DNA of 64,000 nt from Sulfuricella sp. (lineage in GTDB: Bacteria; Pseudomonadota; Gammaproteobacteria; Burkholderiales; Sulfuricellaceae). The notes under the pieces are model-generated. The model saw only the letters and a list, made by a program, of their open reading frames with translations. It was not told where the DNA came from and ran no database searches. Made by a program: the position numbers and the translations under genes. The stretch spans positions 186,001 to 250,000 of the forward strand of contig JAHFRP010000001.1 in assembly GCA_023266195.1 (NCBI GenBank), in the 5' to 3' direction. Shown here piece by piece: positions 8,913 through 20,153 of the stretch (the stretch's first letter is position 1; the number at the start of each line of letters is the position of its first letter).

Positions 8913-10172
8913 ATGGCGAAGAAAAACGCATTTTATGCACAGTCCGGCGGCGTGACCGCCGTGATCAACGCGTCCGCCTGCGGCGTGATCGAGACCGCGC
9001 GCAAGCACGCGGACCAGATCGGCACGGTTTACGCCGGCCGCAACGGCATCATCGGCGCATTGACCGAAGACCTGATCGACACCAGCAAGGAATCCGACGC
9101 GGATATCGCCGCGCTGCGCCATACGCCGTCCGGCGCGTTCGGTTCCTGCCGCTTCAAGATGAAAAGCGTGGTCGAGAACAAACTGCAATACGAACGCCTG
9201 ATCGAGATTTTCAAGGCGCACGACATCGGCTACTTCTTCTATAACGGCGGCGGCGATTCCGCCGACACCTGCCTGAAAGTGTCGCAGCTGTCCGAGACGT
9301 TGGGCTATCCGATCGTGGCGATCCACGTGCCCAAGACCGTGGACAACGACCTGCCGATCACCGACTGCTGCCCCGGCTTTGGCTCGGTCGCCAAGTACAT
9401 CGCCGTTTCCACCCGCGAGGCCAGTTTCGACGTGGCTTCCATGGCGAAGACCTCGACCAAGGTGTTCGTGATCGAGGTGATGGGCCGCCACGCTGGCTGG
9501 ATCGCCGCCGCCGGCGGTCTGGCCGCCGATGCGGACAACGACATTCCGATCGTGATTTTGTTCCCGGAAGTGGAATTCGATCAGGCCAAATTCCTGGCCA
9601 AGGTGAAGGAAAAGGTCGAATCGCACGGCTATTGCACGGTGGTGGTTTCCGAAGGCGCGCATTATCCCGACGGCAAGTTCCTCGCCGAAGCGGGCACGCG
9701 CGATGCCTTCGGCCATGCCCAGCTGGGCGGCGCCGCGCCGGTGGTGGCGAACATGATCAAGGACGCGCTGGGCTACAAGTACCACTGGGCGGTGGCGGAC
9801 TACCTGCAGCGCGCCGCGCGCCACCTGGCATCCAAGACCGACGTCGACCAGGCCTACGCCCTGGGCGTCGCGGCGGTCGAGCTGGCACTGGCCGGCAAGA
9901 ACTCGATGATGCCGACCATCGACCGTCTGACTGACGCACCGTACACCTGGAAAATCGGCGAGGCGGAACTGAAGAACGTGGCCAACGTCGAGAAGTTCAT
10001 GCCCAAGGATTTCATTACCGAGGACGGCTTCGGCATCACCGAAAAATGCCGTACCTATCTTTCACCGCTGATCCAGGGCGAGGATTACCCGCCCTACAAA
10101 AACGGCTTGCCGGATTACGTCAAACTGCAGAATGTGGCAGTGCCGAAGAAACTGGGCGAATTCAAGCTGTAA
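8913..10172 (+). CDS. pfp: Pyrophosphate-dependent 6-phosphofructokinase
   Basis: Reversibly phosphorylates fructose 6-phosphate using PPi instead of ATP. The 419-residue protein has SGGVTAVINAS at the N-terminus and GGGDSADT at the phosphate-donor loop. There an Asp replaces the Gly used by ATP-dependent enzymes. It also has PKTVDNDLP with the Lys typical of PPi enzymes, plus MGRHAGWIA. These residues point to PPi use. A GGGAG ribosome site precedes the ATG. hppA follows 212 bases downstream behind a terminator. In Calvin-cycle bacteria such enzymes can also handle sedoheptulose bisphosphate; whether that applies here is inference. Confidence 0.93.
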   Translation: MAKKNAFYAQSGGVTAVINASACGVIETARKHADQIGTVYAGRNGIIGALTEDLIDTSKESDADIAALRHTPSGAFGSCRFKMKSVVENKLQYERLIEIFKAHDIGYFFYNGGGDSADTCLKVSQLSETLGYPIVAIHVPKTVDNDLPITDCCPGFGSVAKYIAVSTREASFDVASMAKTSTKVFVIEVMGRHAGWIAAAGGLAADADNDIPIVILFPEVEFDQAKFLAKVKEKVESHGYCTVVVSEGAHYPDGKFLAEAGTRDAFGHAQLGGAAPVVANMIKDALGYKYHWAVADYLQRAARHLASKTDVDQAYALGVAAVELALAGKNSMMPTIDRLTDAPYTWKIGEAELKNVANVEKFMPKDFITEDGFGITEKCRTYLSPLIQGEDYPPYKNGLPDYVKLQNVAVPKKLGEFKL

Positions 10173-10233
10173 GGCGATAACGAAATGAACCTGCCACTGA
10201 CCCGACCGTTTTATTGGTGCAGTGGCACTTTCT

Positions 10234-10264
10234 CCCGCGCAGGCGCTTGCTGCGCGGGTTTTTT
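10234..10264 (+). terminator. Rho-independent terminator after pfp
   Basis: 9-bp perfect stem CCCGCGCAG / CTGCGCGGG around a 7-base loop, followed directly by six T residues. It separates pfp from hppA, so hppA must have its own promoter. Confidence 0.9.
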
Positions 10265-10384
10265 CCGGATTAAAACAAGAATGCTGGATGTATGTTAGTT
10301 GATTCGCATCAAGCGTGTTGGGCGGTTGAAACGTGGGTATTTTTCCGGCCTTGATTCGGCCGGTTTAACTAGGGGAGGGAAGTC

Positions 10385-12406
<2,022 letters not shown>

Positions 12407-12431
12407 GCAGGTTCCAGCGGTAGTAATAAAG

Positions 12432-12462
12432 CAGGGCGGACTGGTTCCGCCCTGTTTTTTTT
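12432..12462 (+). terminator. Rho-independent terminator after hppA
   Basis: 9-bp stem CAGGGCGGA / TCCGCCCTG with a 5-base loop and eight following T residues. It may also end transcription arriving from the minus strand only weakly. Confidence 0.9.
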
Positions 12463-12497
12463 GTTTTCCATAATCAGCCGGCGTGGCTGGCCGCAGG

Positions 12498-12908
12498 CTA
12501 AAGTTCGATGCCCATCTCTTCGATCTGCACGCAAGCTTCACGCGTCGGATTCGTCGGATCCCTGAGCGCGTTGATCTGGCAAAGATATTCCTGTCCACGC
12601 GCGTCCCGCACATTGACGTAGGGGCTGGCGCCCAAGGTTTCGTAGTCGGCGGCGTCGGCGTAAATGAAGTCGTATTCGCCGTTGACGTCTACCTGCAACC
12701 TGCCGCCATGGGCTTCGCCATAGTCGTGCCAGCGTGTATTGACATCCGCACCCTCGATGACCGGCGACATTCTCGAGTGGGGCCTGTCGTGCCATGCTAC
12801 GACGATGGACTCGCCGTTGTTCATCTCGTGCGCTACGGCGTGGGCGACCTTGCTCGCCATCCTGTAGTCCACGTCCACGCCGGATAGCGTTATATTGATG
12901 CTTCTCAT
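12498..12908 (-). CDS. Small protein of unknown function (possibly AF1514-like)
   Basis: 136 residues beginning MRSINITLSGVDVDYRMASKVA, with a start chosen for the AAAGGAG ribosome site seven bases upstream. Soluble, alpha/beta, rich in acidic residues, no signal peptide. Features include IVVAWHDRPHSRMSP and CVQIEEMGIEL at the end. From memory it resembles small proteins annotated AF1514/DUF5619-like, but I cannot confirm that. It is convergent with hppA and stands alone between hppA and the diguanylate cyclase operon. Confidence 0.7.
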   Translation of the reverse strand: MRSINITLSGVDVDYRMASKVAHAVAHEMNNGESIVVAWHDRPHSRMSPVIEGADVNTRWHDYGEAHGGRLQVDVNGEYDFIYADAADYETLGASPYVNVRDARGQEYLCQINALRDPTNPTREACVQIEEMGIEL

Positions 12909-13019
12909 CGTCACTCCTTTCAACCATCCATCAAGAATTCATACTAGTACAAATTCCGATGTCTTCAATATGACCGGGATGGTTGCCGCAAGGAGCGCGG
13001 AGGGTGTCGGGAAGGGGCC

Positions 13020-14321
13020 TTACATTCGGGCAGTGTTCTGGTAGACGTGAACGCGGTTGCGGCCGCCGTATTTTGCCGTGTAGCAGGCGGAGTCGGCCGC
13101 GCTGAGGGCTTCGATCAGGTTGGCGTTGGTGCGGTCGATGACGGCCAGCCCGATGCTGATGCCGATGGAGAATACCTTGTCCTGCCAGATGAAACGGAAG
13201 CCCGTGACTGCTTCGCGGAATTCCTCGGCGATGACCATGGCGTCCTCCAGGCGGCAGCACTCCAACAGCAGCCCGAATTCGTCGCCGCCGAGCCGGGCCA
13301 GGGTGTCGCGCTCGCGCACCCGCGTGCGCAGCAGCAGGCTGAGCTGGCGCAACAGTTCGTCGCCGGCGATGTGGCCGCAGGTGTCGTTGACGGCCTTGAA
13401 CTGGTCGAGATCCATGTAGCACAGCGCATGTTCCAGGCCGTGTTCGTGCGTGCGCACCAGGGCGCGCTTGAGGCGATCCTCGAATTCCCGCCGGTTGACC
13501 AGGCCGGTGAGGACGTCATGGCTGGCTTGGTGGGAGAGCAATTCCGTCGCCTCGTCGATGCGTTGCTGCATCTGGGTGTGCGCCGATTGCAACTTTTCCG
13601 CCATGTGGTTGAAGCCATTTTCCAGCTCCTCCAGCTCGCCGCCGGAATCGGCTGCCACGCGGGTGTCGAGATTGCCCTGGGTCATGCGGGTGACCGCGTC
13701 AAGCAGGCGCGAAAGTGGGCCGGTGACGTCGCGGCTCATGCTCAGCGCCAGCAGGAGGGCGCCGATCAGGCCGAACAGGCCGATTGCCATGCTGGCGGCG
13801 ACGAAGTGATTTTTGCGCTGCAACGTGGGGAGGGTGGATAGCTCGACGTAAACCCGCCCGAGTACTTTCTTTTTCGGGGTGCCGTCATGATTTGTCTCGC
13901 CAGCCAAACCGTAGTCATCCACCTCCAGCTCGTTGCGGTGGATGGGCGCGGTGAAAATCAATGAATCGTTTTCACCGGCGGCGATCCCGCCGGTGTCCGG
14001 GCCGGTGCCGGCTATCCGGCTCGGCCGGCCACTGACGGCGAGAATCTTGCTGCGGTCGTCGGTAATGATCACTGCTTTGGTATCGCTTTCCTTCATTACC
14101 GATTGGGCCAGCGCCTGGAGGATCTCCCGGTTTCCGGAAAACACGCCGTATTCGCTGGCCGGCGCGAGCTGGCGCGCCATGGCCATGCCGCGCGTTTTCA
14201 ACGCTCCGTCCATCTCGGTGACGCCGCCGATCGTAACGAGAATGCTCAACAGGGTGGAAATCACGACAACGGGAGACATCGCCAGGAATAGGATGCGGTA
14301 TTTGACGCTCCACCTTTTCAT
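13020..14321 (-). CDS. Membrane-bound diguanylate cyclase (HAMP-GGDEF)
   Basis: Makes cyclic di-GMP. The 433-residue protein has TM1 near residues 10-32, a periplasmic sensor region (about 33-175), TM2 near 175-197, HAMP (about 197-248) and GGDEF (about 262-430). The active-site RLGGDEF is intact. An RERD motif five residues upstream matches the inhibitory I-site, so product feedback is expected. It is the last gene of the operon TonB receptor / substrate-binding protein / cyclase, and its ATG overlaps the preceding stop (ATGA). The tight link suggests the cyclase responds to the ligand handled by the upstream proteins; that is inference. Confidence 0.93.
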   Translation of the reverse strand: MKRWSVKYRILFLAMSPVVVISTLLSILVTIGGVTEMDGALKTRGMAMARQLAPASEYGVFSGNREILQALAQSVMKESDTKAVIITDDRSKILAVSGRPSRIAGTGPDTGGIAAGENDSLIFTAPIHRNELEVDDYGLAGETNHDGTPKKKVLGRVYVELSTLPTLQRKNHFVAASMAIGLFGLIGALLLALSMSRDVTGPLSRLLDAVTRMTQGNLDTRVAADSGGELEELENGFNHMAEKLQSAHTQMQQRIDEATELLSHQASHDVLTGLVNRREFEDRLKRALVRTHEHGLEHALCYMDLDQFKAVNDTCGHIAGDELLRQLSLLLRTRVRERDTLARLGGDEFGLLLECCRLEDAMVIAEEFREAVTGFRFIWQDKVFSIGISIGLAVIDRTNANLIEALSAADSACYTAKYGGRNRVHVYQNTARM

Positions 14322-15277
14322 GGCTCATCCTCTGTTATGCGTTTCAGCTTGCCGGCCAGGATCGCTTCGTCGTCGAGGACGAAGCCAAGCGAGCGCGCGA
14401 CCTGGGCATTGGTGCCGACCGAGAAATAGCGGGGCGGTTGGGGCGGCGGCAGGTGGCGGTCGGCGGCGAAGCGCTGGATGATTTCCGCCGCCTGCTGCCC
14501 GATCTGTTCGGGCACGCTGTAGACGGCGGCGAGGGCGCCGGCCTTGACGTAGGACGGCGAAAAGCCGAACAGTGGAACTTGCTGCCGGTAGGTGGTGAGC
14601 AGGATGCTCTGCACGGTGCTCCGATTGTAAATCAGCGGATCCGGAATCGCCAGCAGCGCTTCGCTGTCGCCCAGCAAGCGTTTCAAGGCCGGCAGAAGAT
14701 CGCTTTCTTCGTCTATTTTTTCGATTGTCGCAACCAGGCCGGCGGCCTTCGCTGCGGCCCGCAGCGCCGGCGCGAGTTCGGCGGAATCCGGCCCGAGCAG
14801 GACGCCGACGCGCGTGCGGTTCGGCAGGGTGTGGCGGATCAGCGCGAATTGGCGCGCCCAGGGTTGGTCGAGGTAAATCGCGGAGAAACGATGCGGGTCG
14901 CCGAGGCGCCTGTTTTGCCGCGTGGCTTTTTCGAAGGCCGCGCGCGGAACCAGCACGTTCAGTATCGGAGCGGGCTGGTTTTGCTGCGCCAGCGCCTGCA
15001 TGGCGCCGGTGCCGACCGCGACCAGCAGCTGGCCCGGGTCGGCCCGGAGGGAGTCGCTGTCTTTCAGCGTCCGCAGCGTCACCAGTTTGACCGGCGGCCT
15101 CGCCGCGCTCTGGGCGAGAGTGTCGCGCAGCTTGTCGGCGACCTGGGCATAGGCTCCGCCTTCCTCGCTCAGCACTACGGTCACCCCATCCAGCGCAGCC
15201 GCCGTGAGCGGCAGGCAAAAGAGGGCCAGTGCCAGGCAGACGATGGCGGAAAACCGCCGGATGAGCGTCGGGTTCAA
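14318..15277 (-). CDS. Periplasmic substrate-binding protein, ABC_sub_bind (PF04392-like), no transporter partner
   Basis: 319 residues with a signal peptide (about 1-28, LALALFCLPLTAAA) and a two-lobe periplasmic-binding fold. The pattern GVTVVLSEEGGAYAQVADKL ... ILNVLVPRAAFEK ... GVLLGPDSAELAPALRAAA ... PDPLIYNRSTVQSILL ... YSVPEQIGQQAAEII resembles PF04392 proteins. No permease or ATPase gene lies near, so it is likely a sensor or scavenging protein rather than part of an ABC importer. ATGA overlaps link it to the receptor gene before it and the cyclase gene after it. A second protein of this type occurs at 53990-54982 in a similar context. Confidence 0.85.
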   Translation of the reverse strand: MNPTLIRRFSAIVCLALALFCLPLTAAALDGVTVVLSEEGGAYAQVADKLRDTLAQSAARPPVKLVTLRTLKDSDSLRADPGQLLVAVGTGAMQALAQQNQPAPILNVLVPRAAFEKATRQNRRLGDPHRFSAIYLDQPWARQFALIRHTLPNRTRVGVLLGPDSAELAPALRAAAKAAGLVATIEKIDEESDLLPALKRLLGDSEALLAIPDPLIYNRSTVQSILLTTYRQQVPLFGFSPSYVKAGALAAVYSVPEQIGQQAAEIIQRFAADRHLPPPQPPRYFSVGTNAQVARSLGFVLDDEAILAGKLKRITEDEP

Positions 15278-17310
15278 AGATCCAGCTTGAGGTTGATCCA
15301 GGCGGTGCGGCCGGGTGGCTGGTTGTCGTGGCGATATTCGAAGTAATGCGCGTCGGAAAGGTTCTGCACCACCAGTGCGAGTTCGCCGCTGCTTGCGCCG
15401 GTGCGGAAGTGATAAGCGATGCGCCCATCCCAGCGGCGGTAAGTGGCGATATAGTAGACCGGTGCGTGATCTTTGTCCGGCCCCCAGTCAGTGCCGGGAG
15501 AGTGGGTTTCGCCATTCTGATACCCGATCAGGCTTGCGCTCCAGTTTGGGGTGAAACGGTGGGTGAGCATCAGGCTCTGGCTGTTGGTGGGAACAGAATT
15601 CGTGTAGCTCATGTCGTCTTCGTTTTTGCTTGCAACCAAAACGTGGGACAGACTGTAGATCACTCGGGTTTGCTTCCCTATATCCCACTTGATCTGGGTT
15701 TCAAAACCCTTGACTACAGCTCGGCCCGAGTTGAGATTGTCATTCGCCACCGACGAACCGGTTTCTGCAATCAGGTCTGAAAGCCTGTCCCTGAACAGAC
15801 GAAAATCCACCTTGAATTCGGGAAACGACCCGAGATAGCCGATTTCCGTTGAATCGATTCGTTCCGGGCGTAGCGGGTTATGGAGAATTCCGGCATTCAG
15901 GTAGGGTTGTGCCAGGGTAAGCTCGAATACGGTTGGCGTGCGTGTAGCTGTGGAACGGCCTAGCCTCAAGGTGTGTTCTGGCGCGACATGCCAGTTGACG
16001 GCCATTCGTGGAGTAATATCGGTGCCGGTTACGCTGTTGCTCTCGGACATCGCCCCCAGATTGAATACTAGGTCGTGTCGTGCATGCCATTCCAGGTTGC
16101 CGAATAGTCGGGTAAGGTGAAACGGTTTGGCTTGTGTGTCTCCATCTAACCAGATGGGCGCATACGTTTTATCGTAGCGTACGCTACCGCCCCAGACGGC
16201 CCGTGTGCTTTCGCCGAGTGAAACGCTATGCTGGACTTCCAAATCATAACGGTCGGCAATTACATCTGCGTTGCCTGTATTGCCGTTGCTGGTGTCAAGG
16301 GTGGAGGCAAAGCTGCTTTCGGTGGCATGGTAAAACTGAACTGACAATTCGCCATCGTTTCTTAACGCGCGGCGCCATTTTATGAGTTCGAAATGGTTGT
16401 CGGCACGCTTGTTGACGGCGATTACGTTTCCGCCCGCAGAACCCTCCTGGCGGTCGCCGCCGTTGTAGCCGAATTGAAATTCCAGCTCGTCGATTGAGCT
16501 GATCCGCTGATCGGCACGGAAATTCAGCAGGCGGATTTTCTTGTCGTCCAGCAGGTTTTCGTCCCATCTGCCTGCTGTGGTGAGAGGGTTTGCTATCTTT
16601 GGGTTTTCCCCTGTGTCGTTGCGCATTCCGGCCGTCAGGCGGTAGGTCAGGTCGCCGTTTTGTCCGCCAAGGCGGGCAATCGCCTCATCCCGGCCACGCC
16701 CCGTAGAAAGAGAAACGAATTTTCCCTGGGTTTCCGCTGAATGGCGCGTGATGATGTTGATTGCTCCCATGAAGGAGTTGGCGCCATAGCTGGCGGAGTT
16801 GGGGCCGCGGATGATTTCGATGCGGTCGATATCGTCCAACGCGACGGGGATGTCGCTCCACAGTATGCCGCCGAACAGGGGTGAATACACCGAGCGGCCG
16901 TCCACCAGCACCTGCATGCGCTGGGCGTAAGCGTCTGCGAGGCCATGGTAGCTGACTGTGCTATCTACAGCGTAATCGGCGGCTGAATGGTAGGCGACAT
17001 ACATTCCCGGCACCAGCCGGAATACCTCGGATAAATCCCAGGCGCCGGAGTCCCTGATCATCTGGCGATCGATCACCGTCACCGCCGCCGGAGCCTCGTC
17101 CACCGGCTGCGACAGGCGGGATACGCTGAGTACCACCGGCATTTCGTCGAGGTAGGCGGTTTCCGAGGGTGTGGCATTTTCGGCGCACTGCGCCATGCCG
17201 GCATAAAACAGCAGCGCGCACCCGGCCAGGCGATAGCCGGAAAGTGGGCGGGCCGGGCGGTGTTGTTGGCAACCCCCGATTGCCGATCTTGTAGTAACGT
17301 ATATTCTCAT
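15274..17310 (-). CDS. TonB-dependent outer-membrane receptor
   Basis: 678 residues with an N-terminal signal region ending near residue 42 (AGMAQCAEN). The plug domain (about 60-180) has [35 protein letters not shown] and [20 protein letters not shown] 22-stranded barrel ends in a C-terminal strand of alternating hydrophobics with a terminal Leu. No N-terminal signalling extension for sigma/anti-sigma control is present. Base composition is clearly lower in GC across 15.5-16.6 kb than in flanking genes, which suggests transfer or relaxed constraint in the barrel. Ligand is unknown. It is the first gene of the receptor/SBP/cyclase operon. Confidence 0.93.
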   Translation of the reverse strand: MRIYVTTRSAIGGCQQHRPARPLSGYRLAGCALLFYAGMAQCAENATPSETAYLDEMPVVLSVSRLSQPVDEAPAAVTVIDRQMIRDSGAWDLSEVFRLVPGMYVAYHSAADYAVDSTVSYHGLADAYAQRMQVLVDGRSVYSPLFGGILWSDIPVALDDIDRIEIIRGPNSASYGANSFMGAINIITRHSAETQGKFVSLSTGRGRDEAIARLGGQNGDLTYRLTAGMRNDTGENPKIANPLTTAGRWDENLLDDKKIRLLNFRADQRISSIDELEFQFGYNGGDRQEGSAGGNVIAVNKRADNHFELIKWRRALRNDGELSVQFYHATESSFASTLDTSNGNTGNADVIADRYDLEVQHSVSLGESTRAVWGGSVRYDKTYAPIWLDGDTQAKPFHLTRLFGNLEWHARHDLVFNLGAMSESNSVTGTDITPRMAVNWHVAPEHTLRLGRSTATRTPTVFELTLAQPYLNAGILHNPLRPERIDSTEIGYLGSFPEFKVDFRLFRDRLSDLIAETGSSVANDNLNSGRAVVKGFETQIKWDIGKQTRVIYSLSHVLVASKNEDDMSYTNSVPTNSQSLMLTHRFTPNWSASLIGYQNGETHSPGTDWGPDKDHAPVYYIATYRRWDGRIAYHFRTGASSGELALVVQNLSDAHYFEYRHDNQPPGRTAWINLKLDL

Positions 17311-17430
17311 GTTGTGTTCCCTTATTTTGCCGCTATTTTGACATGGAAAACATCGGGGAAACCCCTAAAAAGCGATCCAAAACAGCTTTTTCTTCCACGC
17401 GAATGTAGGGCAAATCGGGTTATAATCGCG

Positions 17431-17436
17431 GTCTTT
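17431..17436 (+). promoter_or_regulatory. Probable -10 element of ppa
   Basis: A perfect TATAAT lies 19 bases upstream of the ppa ATG region. No convincing -35 hexamer is visible 17 bases earlier, so the call rests on the -10 alone. Confidence 0.45.
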
Positions 17437-17454
17437 CGAGTGAGGAGCTTTGCC

Positions 17455-18003
17455 ATGAATCTTGATCGAGTCAGTTCCGGCCACGATCTGCCCAACGACT
17501 TCAACGTCATCATCGAGATCCCGATGCATGGCGATCCGATCAAGTATGAAGTGGACAAGGAAACCGGTGCCATGTTCGTGGACCGCTTCATGTCCACCGC
17601 GATGCATTACCCGTGCAATTACGGCTACATTCCCCATACCCTGTCGGACGACGGCGACCCGGTGGACGTGCTGGTAATCACGCCGGTGGCCCTGATTACG
17701 GGCGTGGTGGTGCGCTGCCGCCCGGTCGGCATGCTCAGGATGACCGACGAGGCCGGCGCGGACGCCAAGCTCCTCGCGGTGCCGGTCGACAAGCTGTGTA
17801 ATCTCTACCGCAATATCGAATCGCCGCGCGATCTGCCGGAGCTGGTGTTGTCGCAGATCAGCCATTTTTTCGCGCACTACAAGGATCTGGAAGCGGGCAA
17901 ATGGGTCAAGGTGGAAGGCTGGGTCGGGGCGGAAGAGGCCAAGGCCGAGATTCTGGAAGGTGTGAAGCGCTACCAGGAAGCCGCCGTCAAACCGATGTTT
18001 TAA
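17455..18003 (+). CDS. ppa: Soluble inorganic pyrophosphatase
   Basis: Family I enzyme hydrolysing PPi to phosphate in the cytoplasm. 182 residues. [23 protein letters not shown], the acidic metal-binding region [10 protein letters not shown] near residue 67 and KWVKVEGW near the C-terminus are all present. A TGAGGAG ribosome site precedes the ATG. It is unusual to keep a soluble enzyme that wastes PPi close to hppA and pfp, which use it. Balance between them would set the cellular PPi level. Confidence 0.97.
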   Translation: MNLDRVSSGHDLPNDFNVIIEIPMHGDPIKYEVDKETGAMFVDRFMSTAMHYPCNYGYIPHTLSDDGDPVDVLVITPVALITGVVVRCRPVGMLRMTDEAGADAKLLAVPVDKLCNLYRNIESPRDLPELVLSQISHFFAHYKDLEAGKWVKVEGWVGAEEAKAEILEGVKRYQEAAVKPMF

Positions 18004-18014
18004 ATGGCTCAGTT

Positions 18015-18088
18015 AGGAGTGAAGAGTCAGGAGTGAGGAGCAAACCTTAACTGCGCTTTTACTCCTCACTCCTTACCCCTCACTCCTC
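18015..18088. repeat. Inverted heptad-repeat element upstream of phosphoesterase gene
   Basis: Four 7-bp units on the left (AGGAGTG, AAGAGTC, AGGAGTG, AGGAGCA; 18015-18042) and four complementary units on the right (ACTCCTC, ACTCCTT, ACCCCTC, ACTCCTC; 18061-18088), with an 18-base loop. The right arm ends nine bases before the next ATG. Same layout as at miaA and kdsB but a third, unrelated heptad sequence. Confidence 0.88.
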
Positions 18089-18097
18089 CCGATTCTT

Positions 18098-18616
18098 ATG
18101 AAACTCTGCATCCTTTCCGATAGCCACGACAATCGCGCCCTGCTGGCCGCCGCCGTGCAGGACGCCAAGGCGCGCGGCGCCGTTGCGGCGCTGCATTGCG
18201 GCGACATCGTGGCGGCCAATACGCTGAGCATCTTCAAGAAGCTGGACATGCCGGCGCACGTCATCTACGGCAACAATACCGGCGACCTGTACACCCTTTC
18301 CCGCATGGCGCACGAGTCGGGTAACCTGATCCATTTCTATGGCCAGGACGCGGGCATCACCCTGCACGGCCGCTCCATCTTCATCGTGCATTATCCGCAC
18401 TATGCCCGCGCCATGGCATGCACCGGCGAGTGGGACATGGTCTGCTGCGGCCACGACCATGTCGCCGCCGTCTCCACCGTGGACAACATCCGCGGCGGGC
18501 AAACCTGGCTGGTGAACCCCGGCACGGTGGGCGGGGTAGGGAAGCCGCCGACCTACATCCTGGGCGATCTCGATGCGATGACGTTCGAGGTGATTCCGGT
18601 GTCTGCCGCGGCATAG
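18098..18616 (+). CDS. YfcE/MJ0936-type metallophosphoesterase
   Basis: 172-residue calcineurin-like phosphodiesterase. Metal-binding motifs are in the family order: D-x-H in LSDSHDN (about residues 7-11), GD in HCGDIVAAN, GNN in YGNNTGD, H in IVHYPHYA, GHDH in CCGHDHVAA, and a closing VNPGTVGG. Physiological substrate is unknown. The start at 18098 fits the family N-terminus MKLCILSDSHD, but no Shine-Dalgarno sequence is seen because the heptad repeat ends just upstream. It lies 94 bases after ppa. Confidence 0.92.
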   Translation: MKLCILSDSHDNRALLAAAVQDAKARGAVAALHCGDIVAANTLSIFKKLDMPAHVIYGNNTGDLYTLSRMAHESGNLIHFYGQDAGITLHGRSIFIVHYPHYARAMACTGEWDMVCCGHDHVAAVSTVDNIRGGQTWLVNPGTVGGVGKPPTYILGDLDAMTFEVIPVSAAA

Positions 18617-18776
18617 CTTAAGCATTGATTTAATCTATTTAAACATAAGAAAATTCGATTGTCTTTTGATGGGCGCGCTGTGGATTGGGGGGGCGATTGA
18701 GAGTAAGATTGCACCCGATTAAACGTGCCTTAAACCGGTTGAAGCGCGATCCTGCGCCCGTTTTCCTCTCCCCTGG

Positions 18777-18822
18777 CCCTCTCCCGCAAGCGGGCGAGGG
18801 GGACGAGGGCTCGCTTCGCGAG
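18777..18822. repeat. Dispersed repeat, CCCTCTCCCGCAAGCGGGCG type, copy 1
   Basis: Palindromic CTCCCGC/GCGGGCGAG core followed by GGGGACGAGG and a small CTCGC-TTC-GCGAG hairpin. A nearly identical copy occupies 35138-35182. It lies just upstream of qmoA within a 246-base gap (18617-18862) whose first 140 bases are AT-richer and show no gene. Confidence 0.75.
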
Positions 18823-18862
18823 TTTTACGTTAAACCCAAGTATCCGTGATGGAGGTAACCTG

Positions 18863-20149
18863 ATGACGGAAGTAATTGCAACCAATCAGACCATTCTGGT
18901 CGTCGGTGGCGGCATCAGCGGCATGACGGCCGCCCTGGAAGCGGCCGAGTGCGGCAAGAACGTGGTGCTGGTGGAAAAGAACTCGGCCCTCGGCGGTCGC
19001 GTTTCCCAGCTCTACCGCTATTTCCCCAAGCTGTGCCACCCGATCTGCGGCCTGGAAATCAACCAGCGCCGGCTCAAGCAGAATCCGCGCATCCGCGTGC
19101 TGACCATGGCCGAAGTGACCGCGATCGCCGGCGGCGAGGGCGATTACACGGCGACCGTCAAGCTGGCGCCGCGCTTCGTCAACGAAAACTGCACCGCTTG
19201 CGGAGAATGTTCCAAGGCGGTCGACAGCGAAGTGCCTGACGCCTTCAATTACAACCTCGGCAAAGTCAAGGCGGCTTACCTCCCCAACAAGATGGCCTAT
19301 CCGCAGCGCTACGTGATCGACCCGTCGATCGTCGGCACGCCGGAGGGCGAAAAAGCCAAGGCGGCCTGCAAATACGGCGCCGTTGATCTCGACATGCAGG
19401 AAGAGACCGTCCAGCTCAAGGCCGGCGCGGTGATCTGGGCGACCGGCTGGAAGCCTTACGACGCGGCCAAGATTCAGCCCTACGGCTACGACCGCTTCAG
19501 CAACGTCATCACCAGCGTCGAGTTCGAGCGCCTGGCCGACATCCACGGCCCGACCAAGGGCAAGATCCTGCGCCCGTCCGACGGCAAGGAAGCGAAGAAC
19601 ATCGCCTTCATCCAGTGCGCCGGTTCGCGTGACGAAAACCATCTGCGCCACTGTTCGCGCATTTGCTGCATGGCCTCGCTCAAGCAGACCAACTACGTGC
19701 GCGAAGCCTACGGCGACGAAGGCAAATCCACGATTTATTACATCGACATCCGCGCCATCGACCGCTTCGAGGATTTCTACGCCAAGGTGTGGAACGACCC
19801 CAATGTAACCTTCATCAAGTCCAAGGTCGCCAAGGCGGTGCAGGACGAGAAGACCGGCGACGTGGTGCTGCACGGCGTGAACACCGAAGGCTATCACCGC
19901 TATGCGACGCCGCACGACCTGGTCGTGCTGGCCGTCGGCATGGAGCCGTCCGTCAAGGGCGCCGACCTGCCGGCGCAAATCGTTTCCGATTCGAGCGGCT
20001 TCATCGAAGCCGATCCGGCCAACCACGCGTTCTTCGGTGCCGGCTGCGCGTCCAGCCCGCTGGACGTGAACCGCGCGGTGCAAAGCGCGACCGCATCGGC
20101 CTTGCGCGCGATTCAAGTGGTTAACCGTGTTGCCAGAGTGGAGGATTGA
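18863..20149 (+). CDS. qmoA: QmoA-like FAD oxidoreductase (HdrA family)
   Basis: Cytoplasmic flavoprotein subunit of the complex that exchanges electrons between APS reductase and the quinone or heterodisulfide-type partners. 428 residues, matching short QmoA rather than the longer HdrA. FAD-binding GGGISGMTAALEAAECG lies near residues 14-30. Further features are YRYFPKLCHPICG, a CTACGEC cluster near 110 and CAGSRDENHLRHCSRICC with conserved cysteines. The C-terminal FGAGCASSPLDVNRAVQSA segment is typical. A GGAGGT ribosome site precedes the ATG. qmoB follows after four bases. In sulfur oxidisers the pathway would run from sulfite via APS. Confidence 0.9.
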   Translation: MTEVIATNQTILVVGGGISGMTAALEAAECGKNVVLVEKNSALGGRVSQLYRYFPKLCHPICGLEINQRRLKQNPRIRVLTMAEVTAIAGGEGDYTATVKLAPRFVNENCTACGECSKAVDSEVPDAFNYNLGKVKAAYLPNKMAYPQRYVIDPSIVGTPEGEKAKAACKYGAVDLDMQEETVQLKAGAVIWATGWKPYDAAKIQPYGYDRFSNVITSVEFERLADIHGPTKGKILRPSDGKEAKNIAFIQCAGSRDENHLRHCSRICCMASLKQTNYVREAYGDEGKSTIYYIDIRAIDRFEDFYAKVWNDPNVTFIKSKVAKAVQDEKTGDVVLHGVNTEGYHRYATPHDLVVLAVGMEPSVKGADLPAQIVSDSSGFIEADPANHAFFGAGCASSPLDVNRAVQSATASALRAIQVVNRVARVED

Positions 20150-20153
20150 TTAA

